Source of the DNA: Lachnospiraceae bacterium
Lineage (GTDB): Bacteria > Bacillota > Clostridia > Lachnospirales > Anaerotignaceae
Assembly: GCA_003543235.1 (NCBI GenBank)
Contig: DPJA01000017.1
Coordinates: 1 to 64,000 of the forward strand
Reading direction: 5' to 3'
Length of the DNA: 64,000 bases
Position numbers and translations under genes: made by a program. Positions 42,407 to 51,690 of the stretch are shown here, piece after piece; the first letter of the stretch is position 1, and the number at the start of each line of letters is the position of its first letter. The notes under the pieces were generated by a model, which worked only from the letters and a program-made list of their open reading frames with translations, was not told the DNA's origin and made no database searches.

Positions 42407-42829
42407 TCAGGTCCTCTCATTCGTGTTGTCTTCATTAGTATTATGTATATTTTTTTTGCCGTTAAGCTTACAAAGCATCCTTTGGTATCCTAAGCACCGT
42501 TCCTCTGCTAAACTGTACCTTTCACCATTTATAATTGTGCCTATTATTGTATACACAACCAGTAATACAACTACAGCAATTCCCATTTTTATGGCTTCAG
42601 CCTTGTTAAAAACAGTAAACATATCAGTTTCTATCACAAATAATTTATAACAATAGTAAAGCATAATAATAACTGCACTACCCAATAATACACCAATACG
42701 TATTCCAAGATTTTTTTTATACACATAGTCCCGCTTGTAGTGAGAGGTTATTTTTCTGTCCTCTTCGCCATAATTTTTATCATATATGGCTAAATTTGTC
42801 ATAATTCGTATCTTTTTAAGATCTTCCAA
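42407..42829 (-). CDS. Small two-pass membrane protein, first gene of the cda operon
   Basis: A 140-residue protein: charged N-terminal 40 residues, then two hydrophobic helices (about 44-64 and 83-103) and a cysteine-containing C-terminal tail (EERCLGYQRMLCKLNGKKNI). Start is TTG 42829 with GGAAGTG upstream, or ATG at the tenth codon. No family recognised. A strong promoter lies 57 bases upstream. Confidence 0.78.
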   Translation of the reverse strand: MEDLKKIRIMTNLAIYDKNYGEEDRKITSHYKRDYVYKKNLGIRIGVLLGSAVIIMLYYCYKLFVIETDMFTVFNKAEAIKMGIAVVVLLVVYTIIGTIINGERYSLAEERCLGYQRMLCKLNGKKNIHNTNEDNTNERT

Positions 42830-42885
42830 CGCATCACTTCCAATCGACTATAAATCCTTGCTTTTTATTTATTATTGTTATATTA

Positions 42886-42914
42886 AGTATAATCATTTTA
42901 GGCTGGAATGTAAA
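42886..42914 (-). promoter_or_regulatory. Promoter of the cda operon
   Basis: Minus strand: TTTACA (42914-42909), 17-base spacer, TATACT (42891-42886), upstream of the 140-residue gene. Confidence 0.7.
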
Positions 42915-43060
42915 GCAAGTGTTCTATTTATAATCAAAAAAAACAAGTGAAATATTTTATGTTTTTTCTATTTCTAAATTTTGTGGTATTTCATTTTGTT
43001 TCATAACGTGGAGCAAATTATAACTAACTGGAAAATCCTTGAGGTTTTAGCAAAATATAA

Positions 43061-43089
43061 TTGAAAATAAAAGTCACACGCTGTATAAT
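43061..43089 (+). promoter_or_regulatory. Promoter of the iron-containing alcohol dehydrogenase gene
   Basis: TTGAAA, 17-base spacer, TATAAT, about 145 bases upstream of the ATG. The leader between them shows no recognised riboswitch. The rest of the 42.91-43.23 kb interval holds nothing else I can support. Confidence 0.78.
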
Positions 43090-43232
43090 ACTATGAAATA
43101 AATACGTTATTGTAGTTTTTACAATAACTTTTTTGAAGAATTCACCTCATAACTTGAAAATATTTATAGGCAGACTCTTCAATACAATATGTAGTAAACT
43201 AATTTTATCTGAAAAAAGGAGATTTGAGAATT

Positions 43233-44318
43233 ATGAACACAACAAATGTATTATTTCCCGGTTATACTGTTGGCTCAGGTTTAGCAACATACGAAAAGCT
43301 TGGTGAATTTTGTGCAGCATACGGAAAAAAAGCTGTTGTTATTGGTGGCGAAAAAGCTTTAGCAGCTATTAAACCAGTGCTTACAGAGGCTGTTAAAGGC
43401 ACAGATATTGAGATTGTTGCTTTTGAATGGTATGGCGGTGTTTCTTCATATGAAAACGGCGACAAATTATTGGCTCTTGATACCGTTAAAAATGCAGACA
43501 TGATTTTTGCTTGTGGTGGCGGTAAAGCTATCGACTGCTGTAAATATGTTGCTATGCAGTCTAAAAAACCTTTCTTTACGTTCCCTACAATTGCTGCTAC
43601 TTGTGCTTCCACAACAGCAATTGCTGTTATGTACTATCCTTCAGGCGTGCAGAAAGACGTTTTTGTTGGACCAAGACCTGCAATCCACAATTTTATCAAC
43701 CTTGATATTATTGCAAAAGCTCCTAAAACATATCTCTGGGCAGGTATGGGCGATACATTGGCAAAATATACAGAAGTTCCTTTCTGTGCAAGAGGTCTTG
43801 AATTAGCACATAAAGATAATCTTCCTGTTGTTATGAGCTCTATGACAGGCGACCCTCTTCTTAAATACGGCACAAAGGCTATGGAAGATGCTAAAACAGG
43901 CAATGCTAGCTTTGAGTTAGAACAGGCTGTATTGGCTATTATCTTAACAAGTGGTCTTGTTTCTTCCCTTATTGATATTAACCTTAACAGCAGCATGGGA
44001 CACGCTATATTCTACGGAATGACAGTTCTTCCTCAGATTGAGGAAAGACATCTTCATGGCGAAGTTGTTAGCTACGGTGTATTATGTATGCTTATGATGG
44101 ATAAACAGACAGAAAAGCTTGACCAAATTTATAAATTTATGAAATCTATTGGTTTGCCTACAAAGCTTGCTGATATGGAAGTTTCCATTGATGAAATCGA
44201 GCCTGTAATTGACAGTGCTGTTACAAAGTACGACATCGAAGTTGGTCCTTACGAAATCACTAAGGACATGATGCGTCAGGCAATCCTTGACCTTGAAGAG
44301 TACAACAAAACTCACTAA
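43233..44318 (+). CDS. Iron-containing alcohol dehydrogenase, glycerol-dehydrogenase-like
   Basis: A 361-residue enzyme from ATG 43233 (MNTTNVLFPGYTVGSGLATY), with AAAAGGAG upstream. The NAD motif GGGKAIDCCKY and TFPTIAATCASTTAIAVMY, and the metal-binding Asp/His residues (GDTLAKYTE; SMGHAIFYG; HLHGEVVSYGV), show the GldA/HcxA-like group. Typical reactions are reduction of aldehydes or 2-oxo acids. Monocistronic between a strong promoter and terminator, so it may be highly expressed. Confidence 0.9.
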   Translation: MNTTNVLFPGYTVGSGLATYEKLGEFCAAYGKKAVVIGGEKALAAIKPVLTEAVKGTDIEIVAFEWYGGVSSYENGDKLLALDTVKNADMIFACGGGKAIDCCKYVAMQSKKPFFTFPTIAATCASTTAIAVMYYPSGVQKDVFVGPRPAIHNFINLDIIAKAPKTYLWAGMGDTLAKYTEVPFCARGLELAHKDNLPVVMSSMTGDPLLKYGTKAMEDAKTGNASFELEQAVLAIILTSGLVSSLIDINLNSSMGHAIFYGMTVLPQIEERHLHGEVVSYGVLCMLMMDKQTEKLDQIYKFMKSIGLPTKLADMEVSIDEIEPVIDSAVTKYDIEVGPYEITKDMMRQAILDLEEYNKTH

Positions 44319-44338
44319 GATATAAAATTCATATTTTT

Positions 44339-44366
44339 AAGGGTATAGCCTTTTGGCTATACCCTT
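44339..44366. terminator. Bidirectional terminator between the alcohol dehydrogenase gene and ilvD
   Basis: AAGGGTATAGCC pairs with GGCTATACCCTT around TTTT. Confidence 0.88.
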
Positions 44367-44385
44367 ATTTTAATTAAATAAATTA

Positions 44386-46050
44386 TCAATCTCTAAATAC
44401 CGCACCTGTGTTTGCACTTGTTACCATATCTCTATATCGTTTAAGGTATCCACCCGAAACTTCACGCATTACAGGTTTAAACTCTGCCATTCGTTTTGCA
44501 ATTTCAGCTTCATCCACCATAAGCTCAAGCTTATTTTTTGTTATATCAATAGATATAATGTCGCCGTCCTTAATAATGCCAATCATACCACCTGCTGCTG
44601 CCTCAGGTGAAACATGACCTATAGATGCACCACGTGAAGCACCTGAAAAACGTCCGTCTGTAATAAGTGCTACGGATGAATCAAGACCCATACCTGCAAT
44701 TGCACTTGTAGGAGCAAGCATTTCTCTCATACCAGGGCCACCCTTAGGTCCTTCATAGCGTATAACAACAACATCGCCAGAAACCACCTTGCCAGCAAGT
44801 ATCGCCTCAATGCTTTCTTCCTCGCTATTGTAAACCTTTGCAGGACCTTCATGCACCATCATTTCAGGCAGAACAGCACCTTTTTTAACTACTGCACCAT
44901 CTTTTGCAATGTTGCCCCAAAGTATAGCTAATCCGCCGTCTGGTGAATATGCGTTTTCCTTAGTTCTTATAATATCGTCATCCAACACCTTTGCATTTGC
45001 AATGTTTTCGCCAACAGTTTTGCCTGTACACGTAATAAGGCTTGTATCAAAAAGCCCATATTCCGCAAGCTCTTTAATAACTGCACTTATGCCACCTGCA
45101 TCGTCAAGGTCTACAAGACAGTCCTTACCTGCTGGACTAAGCTTAACAAGATGTGGTGTTTCTTTGCTAATTCTGTTAATTTCCTCAAAATCAATTTTAA
45201 CTCCTGCAGCGTGTGCAATAGCTGGAAGATGAAGCACTGTGTTTGTTGAACAACCTAATGCCATATCTGCGTGAAGTGCATTTTTAAGAGATTTTTCCGT
45301 TACTATATCCCTTGGGCATATATTTTTTTCAAGCAATTCCATAATCTTCATACCTGCGTGTTTTGCAAGGCGAATACGACCTGCGTGAACAGCGGGAATT
45401 GTGCCGTTTCCAGGCAATCCCATTCCGATTACCTCTGTCATACAGTTCATTGAATTTGCTGTAAACATACCCGCACATGAGCCACATCCAGGACATGAAT
45501 TATCTTCAACGTCCATAATTTCCTCTTCAGTACATTCATTTTTGCCTATTTTACCAACAAATTCAAAAGCATTAGAAAGAGTGGTTTTTGTACCATCTTT
45601 AAGTCTGCCTGGCATCATTGGTCCACCGCTTACGAAAATTGACGGAATATTAAGGCGAAGTGCAGCCATAAGCATACCTGGTACAATTTTATCGCAGTTA
45701 GGTATAAACACAAGGGCATCAAATGGGTGTGCCATTGCCATAATTTCAACTGAGTCTGCAATATGTTCACGGCTAATAAGTGAATAGTGCATACCGTCGT
45801 GACCCATTGCAATGCCGTCGCAAACACCTATTGCGGGAAAAACAAAAGGTGTACCACCAGCAATTCTTACTCCATCTTTAACTGCATCGGCAATTCTATC
45901 AAGATATATATGCCCTGGAATAATTTCATTTTTTGCACTTACAATGCCAATCATAGGTCGTCTTATTTCTTCATCTGTAAGACCTAAGGCTTTAAACAAA
46001 GACCTGTGGGGAATTTTGGTTGCCCCTGTTTTCATATCGTCACTTCTCAC
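44386..46050 (-). CDS. ilvD: Dihydroxy-acid dehydratase
   Basis: A 554-residue enzyme of valine/isoleucine synthesis, dehydrating 2,3-dihydroxy acids. Fe-S and metal ligands are in CDGIAMGHDGMHYSL, FIPNCDKIVPGMLMAAL and CPGCGSCAGMFTANSMNCM. The C-terminal SVALITDGRFSGASRGASIG contains the active-site Ser. Length is typical. Divergent from a GntR regulator, which may control it. Confidence 0.96.
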   Translation of the reverse strand: MRSDDMKTGATKIPHRSLFKALGLTDEEIRRPMIGIVSAKNEIIPGHIYLDRIADAVKDGVRIAGGTPFVFPAIGVCDGIAMGHDGMHYSLISREHIADSVEIMAMAHPFDALVFIPNCDKIVPGMLMAALRLNIPSIFVSGGPMMPGRLKDGTKTTLSNAFEFVGKIGKNECTEEEIMDVEDNSCPGCGSCAGMFTANSMNCMTEVIGMGLPGNGTIPAVHAGRIRLAKHAGMKIMELLEKNICPRDIVTEKSLKNALHADMALGCSTNTVLHLPAIAHAAGVKIDFEEINRISKETPHLVKLSPAGKDCLVDLDDAGGISAVIKELAEYGLFDTSLITCTGKTVGENIANAKVLDDDIIRTKENAYSPDGGLAILWGNIAKDGAVVKKGAVLPEMMVHEGPAKVYNSEEESIEAILAGKVVSGDVVVIRYEGPKGGPGMREMLAPTSAIAGMGLDSSVALITDGRFSGASRGASIGHVSPEAAAGGMIGIIKDGDIISIDITKNKLELMVDEAEIAKRMAEFKPVMREVSGGYLKRYRDMVTSANTGAVFRD

Positions 46051-46312
46051 TTAAAACACTCTCCTTTTAAAACCATTTATCAATTAAATTTAGTTTTATT
46101 CCAAACTTGTCCAACAACCTGTACATTTATAACTCAATACTATACATTTTAGGTTGAAAAGTCAATATTATATGAACATTTCATTATAACTTTGTCAAAA
46201 TTGGTCATACATCATTAAATTTTGTATATCTTTTCATACAAAGCCTTGATAGGTTGCCCACATGGATATAATGTGTTATGTTATTTATACAAAATAGAAC
46301 GAGGTGAAAGAT
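46051..46312. other. Divergent regulatory region between ilvD and the GntR gene
   Basis: About 260 bases of AT-rich sequence. Promoter-like TATAAT stands at 46266-46271 toward the GntR gene. A TTGACA-like box occurs on the minus strand near 46190, but its spacing is poor. Any GntR operator should be here; I found no convincing inverted repeat. Confidence 0.4.
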
Positions 46313-47005
46313 ATGTGTAATGAATTTATACCTATATCACAGGTTGTTGCCGGCAGAATAAAAGATATGATATTTCTTGAAAAGAAATATTTACCCAACG
46401 ACAGACTGCCAAACGAGTATGACCTTAGTGCACAGCTTGGCGTAAGCAGAACCTCTCTGCGAGAGGCAATTAAAATACTGGCTGCTAATGGCATACTTAC
46501 CATAAAACGAGGAAGTGGTACTTTTGTATCCTCAACACCCGACAACCCAAACGACCCATTTGGTATGGCATACCTAGATGACAAGAAAAAACTAGTGAAA
46601 CATTGGTTTGAATTTAGGCTTATACTTGAGCCACCCAACGCCCGCCTTGCGGCTAACAACGGCACCACTGAGGAAATTAAGGCAATAAGTGACTCTGCCA
46701 TACGCATTGTTGAGCTTATTAAATGCGGAAAAAGTATAGTGGATGAAGACCAACTGTTTCATGCCTCTATTGCCACAGCTACTCATAACGATATAATTAA
46801 GCTTACAATGCCATCCCTAGTAACCGCAGTAAAGGATGCAATAATCACCTCTACTAAAATTGGCACTAGCCAACAGTCAATGGAAAATGTACTTACATAC
46901 CACACTGCCATTGCAGATTTTATTGCAATGGGTGATGATTATGGAGCAGAAGTTGCAATGAGGTATCATATACTGCGTGGACTAAAAGACCTAGAAAAAG
47001 CATAA
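46313..47005 (+). CDS. GntR-family (FadR/FCD subfamily) transcriptional regulator
   Basis: A 230-residue protein from ATG 46313 with GAGGTG 5 bases upstream; the GTG 9 bases earlier is part of that site. The winged helix is seen in YDLSAQLGVSRTSLREAIKI and GILTIKRGSGTFV. The C-terminal FCD domain (about 85-225) has conserved EFRLILEPPNARLAA and a metal-binding His cluster near the end. Divergence from ilvD suggests regulation of branched-chain or related carboxylate metabolism. Confidence 0.9.
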   Translation: MCNEFIPISQVVAGRIKDMIFLEKKYLPNDRLPNEYDLSAQLGVSRTSLREAIKILAANGILTIKRGSGTFVSSTPDNPNDPFGMAYLDDKKKLVKHWFEFRLILEPPNARLAANNGTTEEIKAISDSAIRIVELIKCGKSIVDEDQLFHASIATATHNDIIKLTMPSLVTAVKDAIITSTKIGTSQQSMENVLTYHTAIADFIAMGDDYGAEVAMRYHILRGLKDLEKA

Positions 47006-47042
47006 ATTCAAGGGGCATTGCCCCAAAACCTTTATGCTTTTT
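46996..47042. terminator. Terminator between the GntR gene and the AI-2E permease gene
   Basis: AAAAAGCATAAA pairs with TTTATGCTTTTT; an inner stem GGGGCATTGCCCC adds stability. The flanking genes converge here. Confidence 0.85.
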
Positions 47043-47044
47043 TT

Positions 47045-48274
47045 CTATACCATTTTAATTGTTTTTTCATCAATGGTATCCACATTTTCATAATCTGTTG
47101 TTTTATTGGACAGCTTCTTTTGAAGCAGCTTTTTATTTACAAATTGTGATGTTAGGTTATAGATAACTGCAAACGCCGGAACACCAAGTATCATACCCAC
47201 AAATCCGAACAATCCACCAAAAAATAAAATTGCAAACAATACCCAAAAACCAGATACGCCTGTGCTTTGACCTAAAATTTTAGGTCCTAAAATATTTCCA
47301 TCAAACTGCTGTAAAATTATTATAAAAATTAAAAAGTAAAAACTTTGTACTGGGCTTACAGTAAGTATAAGCAGCAAACACGGTACAGCCCCAATAAATG
47401 GTCCAACAAAGGGAATGATGTTTGTTATACCTATAATTACGCTTAAAAGCATAGTATATGGCATATCCATAATAGTGCAAACAGCAAAACATATAATTCC
47501 TATTATAAGTGAATCCAGTAATTTTCCACGAATAAATCCGCCAAAAATTTTGTTTGCAAAACGCACCTCGCCTATAACTGCATTTGCCATAGGTACACTA
47601 AAACAACAATATATAAGTTTTCTTGCCTGTGCCAAAAAATGGCTTCTTCCCTCTAAAAAGTATATAGATACTACACACCCAATAATAATGTTTTTTATCA
47701 CACCTATTGCACCCATTAATCCGGCAGAAAATCCAGCAACTATTTTCTGTACATTTACCATAAAATCTGTATTTATCCACGTATTAAGGTTATCTAGCCA
47801 GCCAGACAAATATTGATTTAGGTAATGTGTAATTTTAGGATTTTGCAGCATATAGTCATTAGACCAGCTATAAAACCTTTGCATATTATTAGGCATAGAC
47901 TCTGCAATAGCAGTTACACTAGTTACAACCTGTGGCAACACTAAATAAAATAACCCAACCAACAACAATAACCCTATTATATGGCTAAGCCCAACTGAAA
48001 TTTTTCGGGCAATGGCTTTTGCCTGTAATGGTTTTTTTGCATTTGGAGAAATTATTTTATCAAACAATTTTTCCAGTCTTACGCAAATAGGTGTTAGCAT
48101 ATAGGCAATTACACCGCCATATACAAAAGGCTTAAGTATCCCAAAAAAACCTTTCATAGAGCTTAAAAAGCTTTCCGACCTATAAACGCAAAAAAAGAAT
48201 ACAACGCTCAGGGCAATGGACACAAATCCCATAATACTTAAATATAGATGCTTTTTAAATTCCTCATTTTTCAT
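47045..48274 (-). CDS. AI-2E family transporter (YtvI/PerM-like)
   Basis: A 409-residue membrane protein with about eight hydrophobic segments, two near the N-terminus and the rest after residue 150. The family motifs VKNIIIGCVVSIYFLEGRSH and VIIGITNIIPFVGPFIGAVP are evident. Despite the family name, members export or exchange ions and small molecules; substrate unknown here. The C-terminal 35 residues are charged. Confidence 0.93.
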   Translation of the reverse strand: MKNEEFKKHLYLSIMGFVSIALSVVFFFCVYRSESFLSSMKGFFGILKPFVYGGVIAYMLTPICVRLEKLFDKIISPNAKKPLQAKAIARKISVGLSHIIGLLLLVGLFYLVLPQVVTSVTAIAESMPNNMQRFYSWSNDYMLQNPKITHYLNQYLSGWLDNLNTWINTDFMVNVQKIVAGFSAGLMGAIGVIKNIIIGCVVSIYFLEGRSHFLAQARKLIYCCFSVPMANAVIGEVRFANKIFGGFIRGKLLDSLIIGIICFAVCTIMDMPYTMLLSVIIGITNIIPFVGPFIGAVPCLLLILTVSPVQSFYFLIFIIILQQFDGNILGPKILGQSTGVSGFWVLFAILFFGGLFGFVGMILGVPAFAVIYNLTSQFVNKKLLQKKLSNKTTDYENVDTIDEKTIKMV

Positions 48275-48386
48275 TGAAAAATTCCTCTCTTGGTAATATC
48301 AACTGCTCTTTAACTATAATAAACAATTATAACTGCAAAAGGTTTAAAAAGCCACATAAAATATGTTAAGTATATTTACAATATAT

Positions 48387-48427
48387 AAAAAAATAGGAAT
48401 GCCAATATGTTTTTACACATAGCATCC
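48387..48427 (-). terminator. Terminator of the diguanylate cyclase gene
   Basis: Minus strand: GGATGCTATGTGT pairs imperfectly with ACATATTGGCATTCC around AAAA, then a run of seven Ts after TA. Confidence 0.75.
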
Positions 48428-48433
48428 CACTAG

Positions 48434-49972
48434 TTATTTAATTTCATCATCATTGTAAATTAATGCTCTGTTTTTGCCCAAAGACTTTGCCTGATAAAGG
48501 GCAGCATCTGCATTTTTATAAAGCTGTGTAAATGTATCGCCATGGTTTGGGCATATGGCAATGCCAATGCTCATGGTTATTGTATTTTTTTCAATGCCCT
48601 TATAGGAAATATCTTCAAACCCTGCTGCCATTTCCTCAACTTTTCTAAGCAAAAACATTTCGCTTGGTATACGTTTAATAAATACGCAATACTCATCTCC
48701 ACCCATTCTTGCCACTATATCATCACTTCTGAAGCTTGCTTTAAGCACATCGGCAATGCACCGCAGAACAAAATCTCCTGCATAATGACCATGCAAGTCA
48801 TTTATTTCTTTAAAATTATCTAAGTCCAGCATAATAAACGCACTTTTTGTGCCTTGATAATCTTTAAGTAGCTGTGTTATAAAATTTTCTGCCGTTACCC
48901 TGTTATAAAGACCTGTAAGGGAGTCCCTTTCTGCCTTACTCTTCAGCTGAAATTCCATTTTTTTCTGTTCATCAATGTCCTTAGCGTAAAGGAAAAAAAT
49001 TATATCACCTGTATCTGGTTCAATAAACAAATTTGCAGTAGAATTTATCCACCTGTATTCCTCACATTCAATTCTGCATCTAAGGGGCGTTGAAAACTCC
49101 AGTCTGCCGTTTTGAAATGCGTCTATAAGTTTATTTGCATTGTAAACGTCTTTAACTTTTTCCAAATCTTCGGAATAAATTTCTATATCATGGGCGGCAA
49201 ATACATCCAAATCCATAGTTACATTATCTGCCTTAGAAATTATCTCTCTTTCTCCAATCATAAGTGATATTATCTTATTTTTTGTAACATTCACAGAAAG
49301 TACACCCAATGCCTCACTCAACATTGCTGTTCGGCACTGCTGTTCCATAAAAAAACTGTTTTCTATACATTTTTCCTGTGTTATATTCTCTACAACGCCT
49401 ATAATACGCAAAGCCACATTTTCATTGAATACCATAACAAAAGTAAGCTTTAGCCACTTGTCATCACCATTTTCAATGCCAAGCCTAATAATTTTTCTAA
49501 TGGGCGTTTCACTGGGTATTATATGTTCAAAAATAAGCCTGTATGTTTGCATAAACTCATTATCAATTATGTCATGGCAAAGAATATCTTTAGGCAATTC
49601 TGAAAGATTATCTGTTATTTCTATACCATTGCCGCTGCCTTTATCTATAATAAACAGCTTCCCTGTTTCAATATCGTACTCAAAAATTTGACTTTTTAAC
49701 TGTAATAATGCTATTTTAAACCTTTCGTTGCAAAGGTTTGTTTGGCATAGTGCCTCTTTTATCTGCCTATTTTTGTAACTGAAAATAATAATTATAACCA
49801 CAATTATAACCATAGCTATAAACGATACAATGGTTGTAATATATGAATTTTCCTCTAAAATACTTAAAACCACTAAACTTACTTTTTGATTCAAAAAAAG
49901 TCCCAACCTTTCATAATATAACCATGTTTCTAAGCTGATTTTCAAGTTAGATACGTACTCAGTATACCACAC
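48434..49972 (-). CDS. Membrane-anchored PAS/GGDEF diguanylate cyclase
   Basis: A 512-residue protein. A single strong transmembrane segment (about 45-68, TTIVSFIAMVIIVVIIIIFS) follows a short N-terminus, then a PAS-like region to about 330, a coiled linker (KKMEFQLKSKAERDSLTGLY) and a GGDEF domain. The active site is RMGGDEYCVF, with a GGDEY variant of the motif. The RSDD inhibitory (I) site lies five residues upstream, so product inhibition is likely. The extracytoplasmic sensor common in relatives is missing. Makes c-di-GMP. Confidence 0.92.
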   Translation of the reverse strand: MWYTEYVSNLKISLETWLYYERLGLFLNQKVSLVVLSILEENSYITTIVSFIAMVIIVVIIIIFSYKNRQIKEALCQTNLCNERFKIALLQLKSQIFEYDIETGKLFIIDKGSGNGIEITDNLSELPKDILCHDIIDNEFMQTYRLIFEHIIPSETPIRKIIRLGIENGDDKWLKLTFVMVFNENVALRIIGVVENITQEKCIENSFFMEQQCRTAMLSEALGVLSVNVTKNKIISLMIGEREIISKADNVTMDLDVFAAHDIEIYSEDLEKVKDVYNANKLIDAFQNGRLEFSTPLRCRIECEEYRWINSTANLFIEPDTGDIIFFLYAKDIDEQKKMEFQLKSKAERDSLTGLYNRVTAENFITQLLKDYQGTKSAFIMLDLDNFKEINDLHGHYAGDFVLRCIADVLKASFRSDDIVARMGGDEYCVFIKRIPSEMFLLRKVEEMAAGFEDISYKGIEKNTITMSIGIAICPNHGDTFTQLYKNADAALYQAKSLGKNRALIYNDDEIK

Positions 49973-50153
49973 TTATTTACAAAAGAACATTTACTCTTAT
50001 AAGAAATAATCCCATAATATTACATAATTATCACTTTTAAAATCAATTTATGTAGTTAATTAAAAAATACTTATTTAATGTAGTATTTTGCAGTAGCAAA
50101 CACGTGGCTATTTTGGTATAATAATTAGAAATATAGTGAAAGGTGTGTTTTTT

Positions 50154-50729
50154 TTGAAATTGCTAGAAGACAGAATTCTTAAAGACGGCGTGATAAAAGA
50201 AGGTAATGTACTTAAAGTGGACAGCTTTCTTAACCACCAGATGGATATAAATTTATTTAATGCCATGGGCAAGGAATTTAAAAGACTTTTTCAAGACCAC
50301 AGCATTAACAAAATAGTTACTATTGAGGCATCTGGCATTGGCATTGCCTGCATTGTTGCACAGCATTTTAATGTCCCTGTTGTTTTTGCAAAAAAAAGCG
50401 AAAGCATAAATCTCGAAGGTGCAGTATACAGCGTACCTATTGAAAGCTTTACGCACAATCGTACATACAACGTAATTGTATCTAAAAAGTACATACAGCC
50501 CGAAGACCATGTGCTTATTATAGACGACTTTTTAGCAAACGGCTGTGCCCTGGAGGGCCTCATAAGCATTGTGCACAGTGCTGGGGCAACGGTTGAAGGC
50601 ATTGGCATTGCCATAGAAAAAGGCTTTCAAAATGGCGGTGAAATTATTCGCAGCAAAGGCATTCATCTGGAAAGTCTTGCTATTGTAGAAAGCATGAACC
50701 CAGAAACAGGAACGATTATTTTTAGATAA
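50154..50729 (+). CDS. xpt: Xanthine phosphoribosyltransferase
   Basis: A 191-residue enzyme from TTG 50154 (MKLLEDRILKDGVIKEGNVL), with AAAGGTG about 8 bases upstream; longer readings pass through the ribosome binding site. PRPP-binding motif VLIIDDFLANGCAL is clear. It converts xanthine to XMP in purine salvage. The usual purine riboswitch is not visible upstream, and pbuX is not downstream. Followed by a terminator. Confidence 0.92.
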   Translation: MKLLEDRILKDGVIKEGNVLKVDSFLNHQMDINLFNAMGKEFKRLFQDHSINKIVTIEASGIGIACIVAQHFNVPVVFAKKSESINLEGAVYSVPIESFTHNRTYNVIVSKKYIQPEDHVLIIDDFLANGCALEGLISIVHSAGATVEGIGIAIEKGFQNGGEIIRSKGIHLESLAIVESMNPETGTIIFR

Positions 50730-50741
50730 TAATTTAAAATA

Positions 50742-50790
50742 AGCGGTATTTTCAACCTTACAATGTTTGAAAATACCGCTGTTTAATTTT
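50742..50790 (+). terminator. Terminator of xpt
   Basis: AGCGGTATTTTCAA pairs with TTGAAAATACCGCT around an 11-base loop, followed by a T-rich stretch. Confidence 0.83.
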
Positions 50791-50825
50791 GTTCTAGTTT
50801 TGCACTTATATATAATTTTTTACAT

Positions 50826-50871
50826 AAAAAAAGAACCTACCTGCTTTATTATTTCAAAACAAATAGGTTCT
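50826..50871 (-). terminator. Terminator of the proposed noncoding RNA
   Basis: Minus strand: AGAACCTA pairs with TAGGTTCT across a 24-base loop that can pair further (TTTGTTTTG against a facing A/T segment). Seven Ts follow. There is no gene on the minus strand before it for more than 850 bases. Confidence 0.8.
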
Positions 50872-51220
50872 CTATGATATTTCTGGTTCTAACACACTTT
50901 TTCTCCTTAACAACTTAACTCACTAACTAATTAACTAGTTTTTTCTTGCTTTTTAAAAATTTAATTCTTTCAAACCCAAATTAAAATCATCATCTTTAAC
51001 TTACTCCACTTATAAACTGTTTTCTTTAAATGGATACTAACAATAAACATTTCTCTATTCAGTTGTTCGGTTTGGGTAGCTCTTGCTCTCACAATCTCAA
51101 ATCACTATTTGCACTTTTAGTGCGTTTCATTAATTCTTTAAACTACCAAAATCGTTTGTTGACAAATTTTAATCTCCATTGGACCCGAGCCTCCATAAGC
51201 TTTCACTATAAGCCTTATTT

Positions 51221-51290
51221 ACAAATTACTATACTCTTTGCAAATCAGTTACAAATCACTATATTCTTTGTAAATCAGTTACAAATTACA
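51221..51290. repeat. 30-bp tandem repeat inside the candidate RNA
   Basis: Two full copies and a partial third of a unit beginning ACAAATYACTATA and ending AAATCAGTT start at 51221, 51251 and 51281. The copies differ at four positions. Confidence 0.8.
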
Positions 51291-51373
51291 ACTTACAACT
51301 TATCCTCAAATACCAATTTCTTTGCCACAGCTTACTTTTGCTGTTACTTCACAAACTCTTTTACTTCCCCGTT

Positions 51374-51446
51374 CACTTCATATTACTTTTTCACTTCATA
51401 TTACTTTTTCACTTCATATTACTTTTTACTTCATACTGCTTTTTCA
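51374..51446. repeat. 18-bp tandem repeat inside the candidate RNA
   Basis: The unit CACTTCATATTACTTTTT begins at 51374, 51392 and 51410, with a degenerate fourth copy after that. On the RNA strand this is an A/G-rich single-stranded-looking array. Confidence 0.85.
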
Positions 51447-51690
51447 CTTCTTACTTTTCACTTGCTTTTTTGTTACGCCTAATTACCGACTAAGCCCACC
51501 TTTTAGCGTTTCCCCCCTTCGTTTAAAGAAAGCCTTTAAACTATATATTTAAAAAAGTATTTTGTAATAAGACACAAACTAAATTTTATTTTCGTCATCA
51601 TGTCAGAACATTTACTGACTGATTTGTTAATCCATTTTGTTAATCTTGCTATGGATTAAATGTCTTATTACGTTTCCTTTTTATGATTTC

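Larger units (their letters stand above)
50826..51684 (-). ncRNA. Candidate long structured noncoding RNA (about 860 nt)
   Basis: The block has a promoter (51691-51719), a terminator (50826-50871) and no convincing reading frame on either strand; the longest plus-strand frame is Phe/Thr/Tyr-rich repeat translation. A 5' domain can fold into a three-way junction: P1 51661-51671 with 51564-51574 (11 bp, GTAATAAGACA), P2 51651-51659 with 51627-51635 (TTAATCCAT), P3 51615-51619 with 51602-51606. A further hairpin pairs 51521-51528 with 51534-51541 (GTTTAAAG). The middle contains 18-bp and 30-bp direct repeats. I recognise no RNase P RNA, tmRNA or T-box signatures; similarity to known large RNAs such as OLE, ROOL or GOLLD could not be judged. 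Confidence 0.6.

Noticed and set aside
49980..50153. Purine riboswitch upstream of xpt
   Set aside because: The conserved aptamer core words are not present; only AT-rich sequence and a possible TATAAT were seen.
51221..51446. CRISPR array
   Set aside because: Repeats are short, contiguous and without spacers, and no cas genes are nearby.
51030..51482. 150-codon plus-strand frame rich in Phe, Thr, Tyr and Asn
   Set aside because: It is the translation of the AT-rich tandem-repeat region, has no ribosome binding site and no protein-like pattern.
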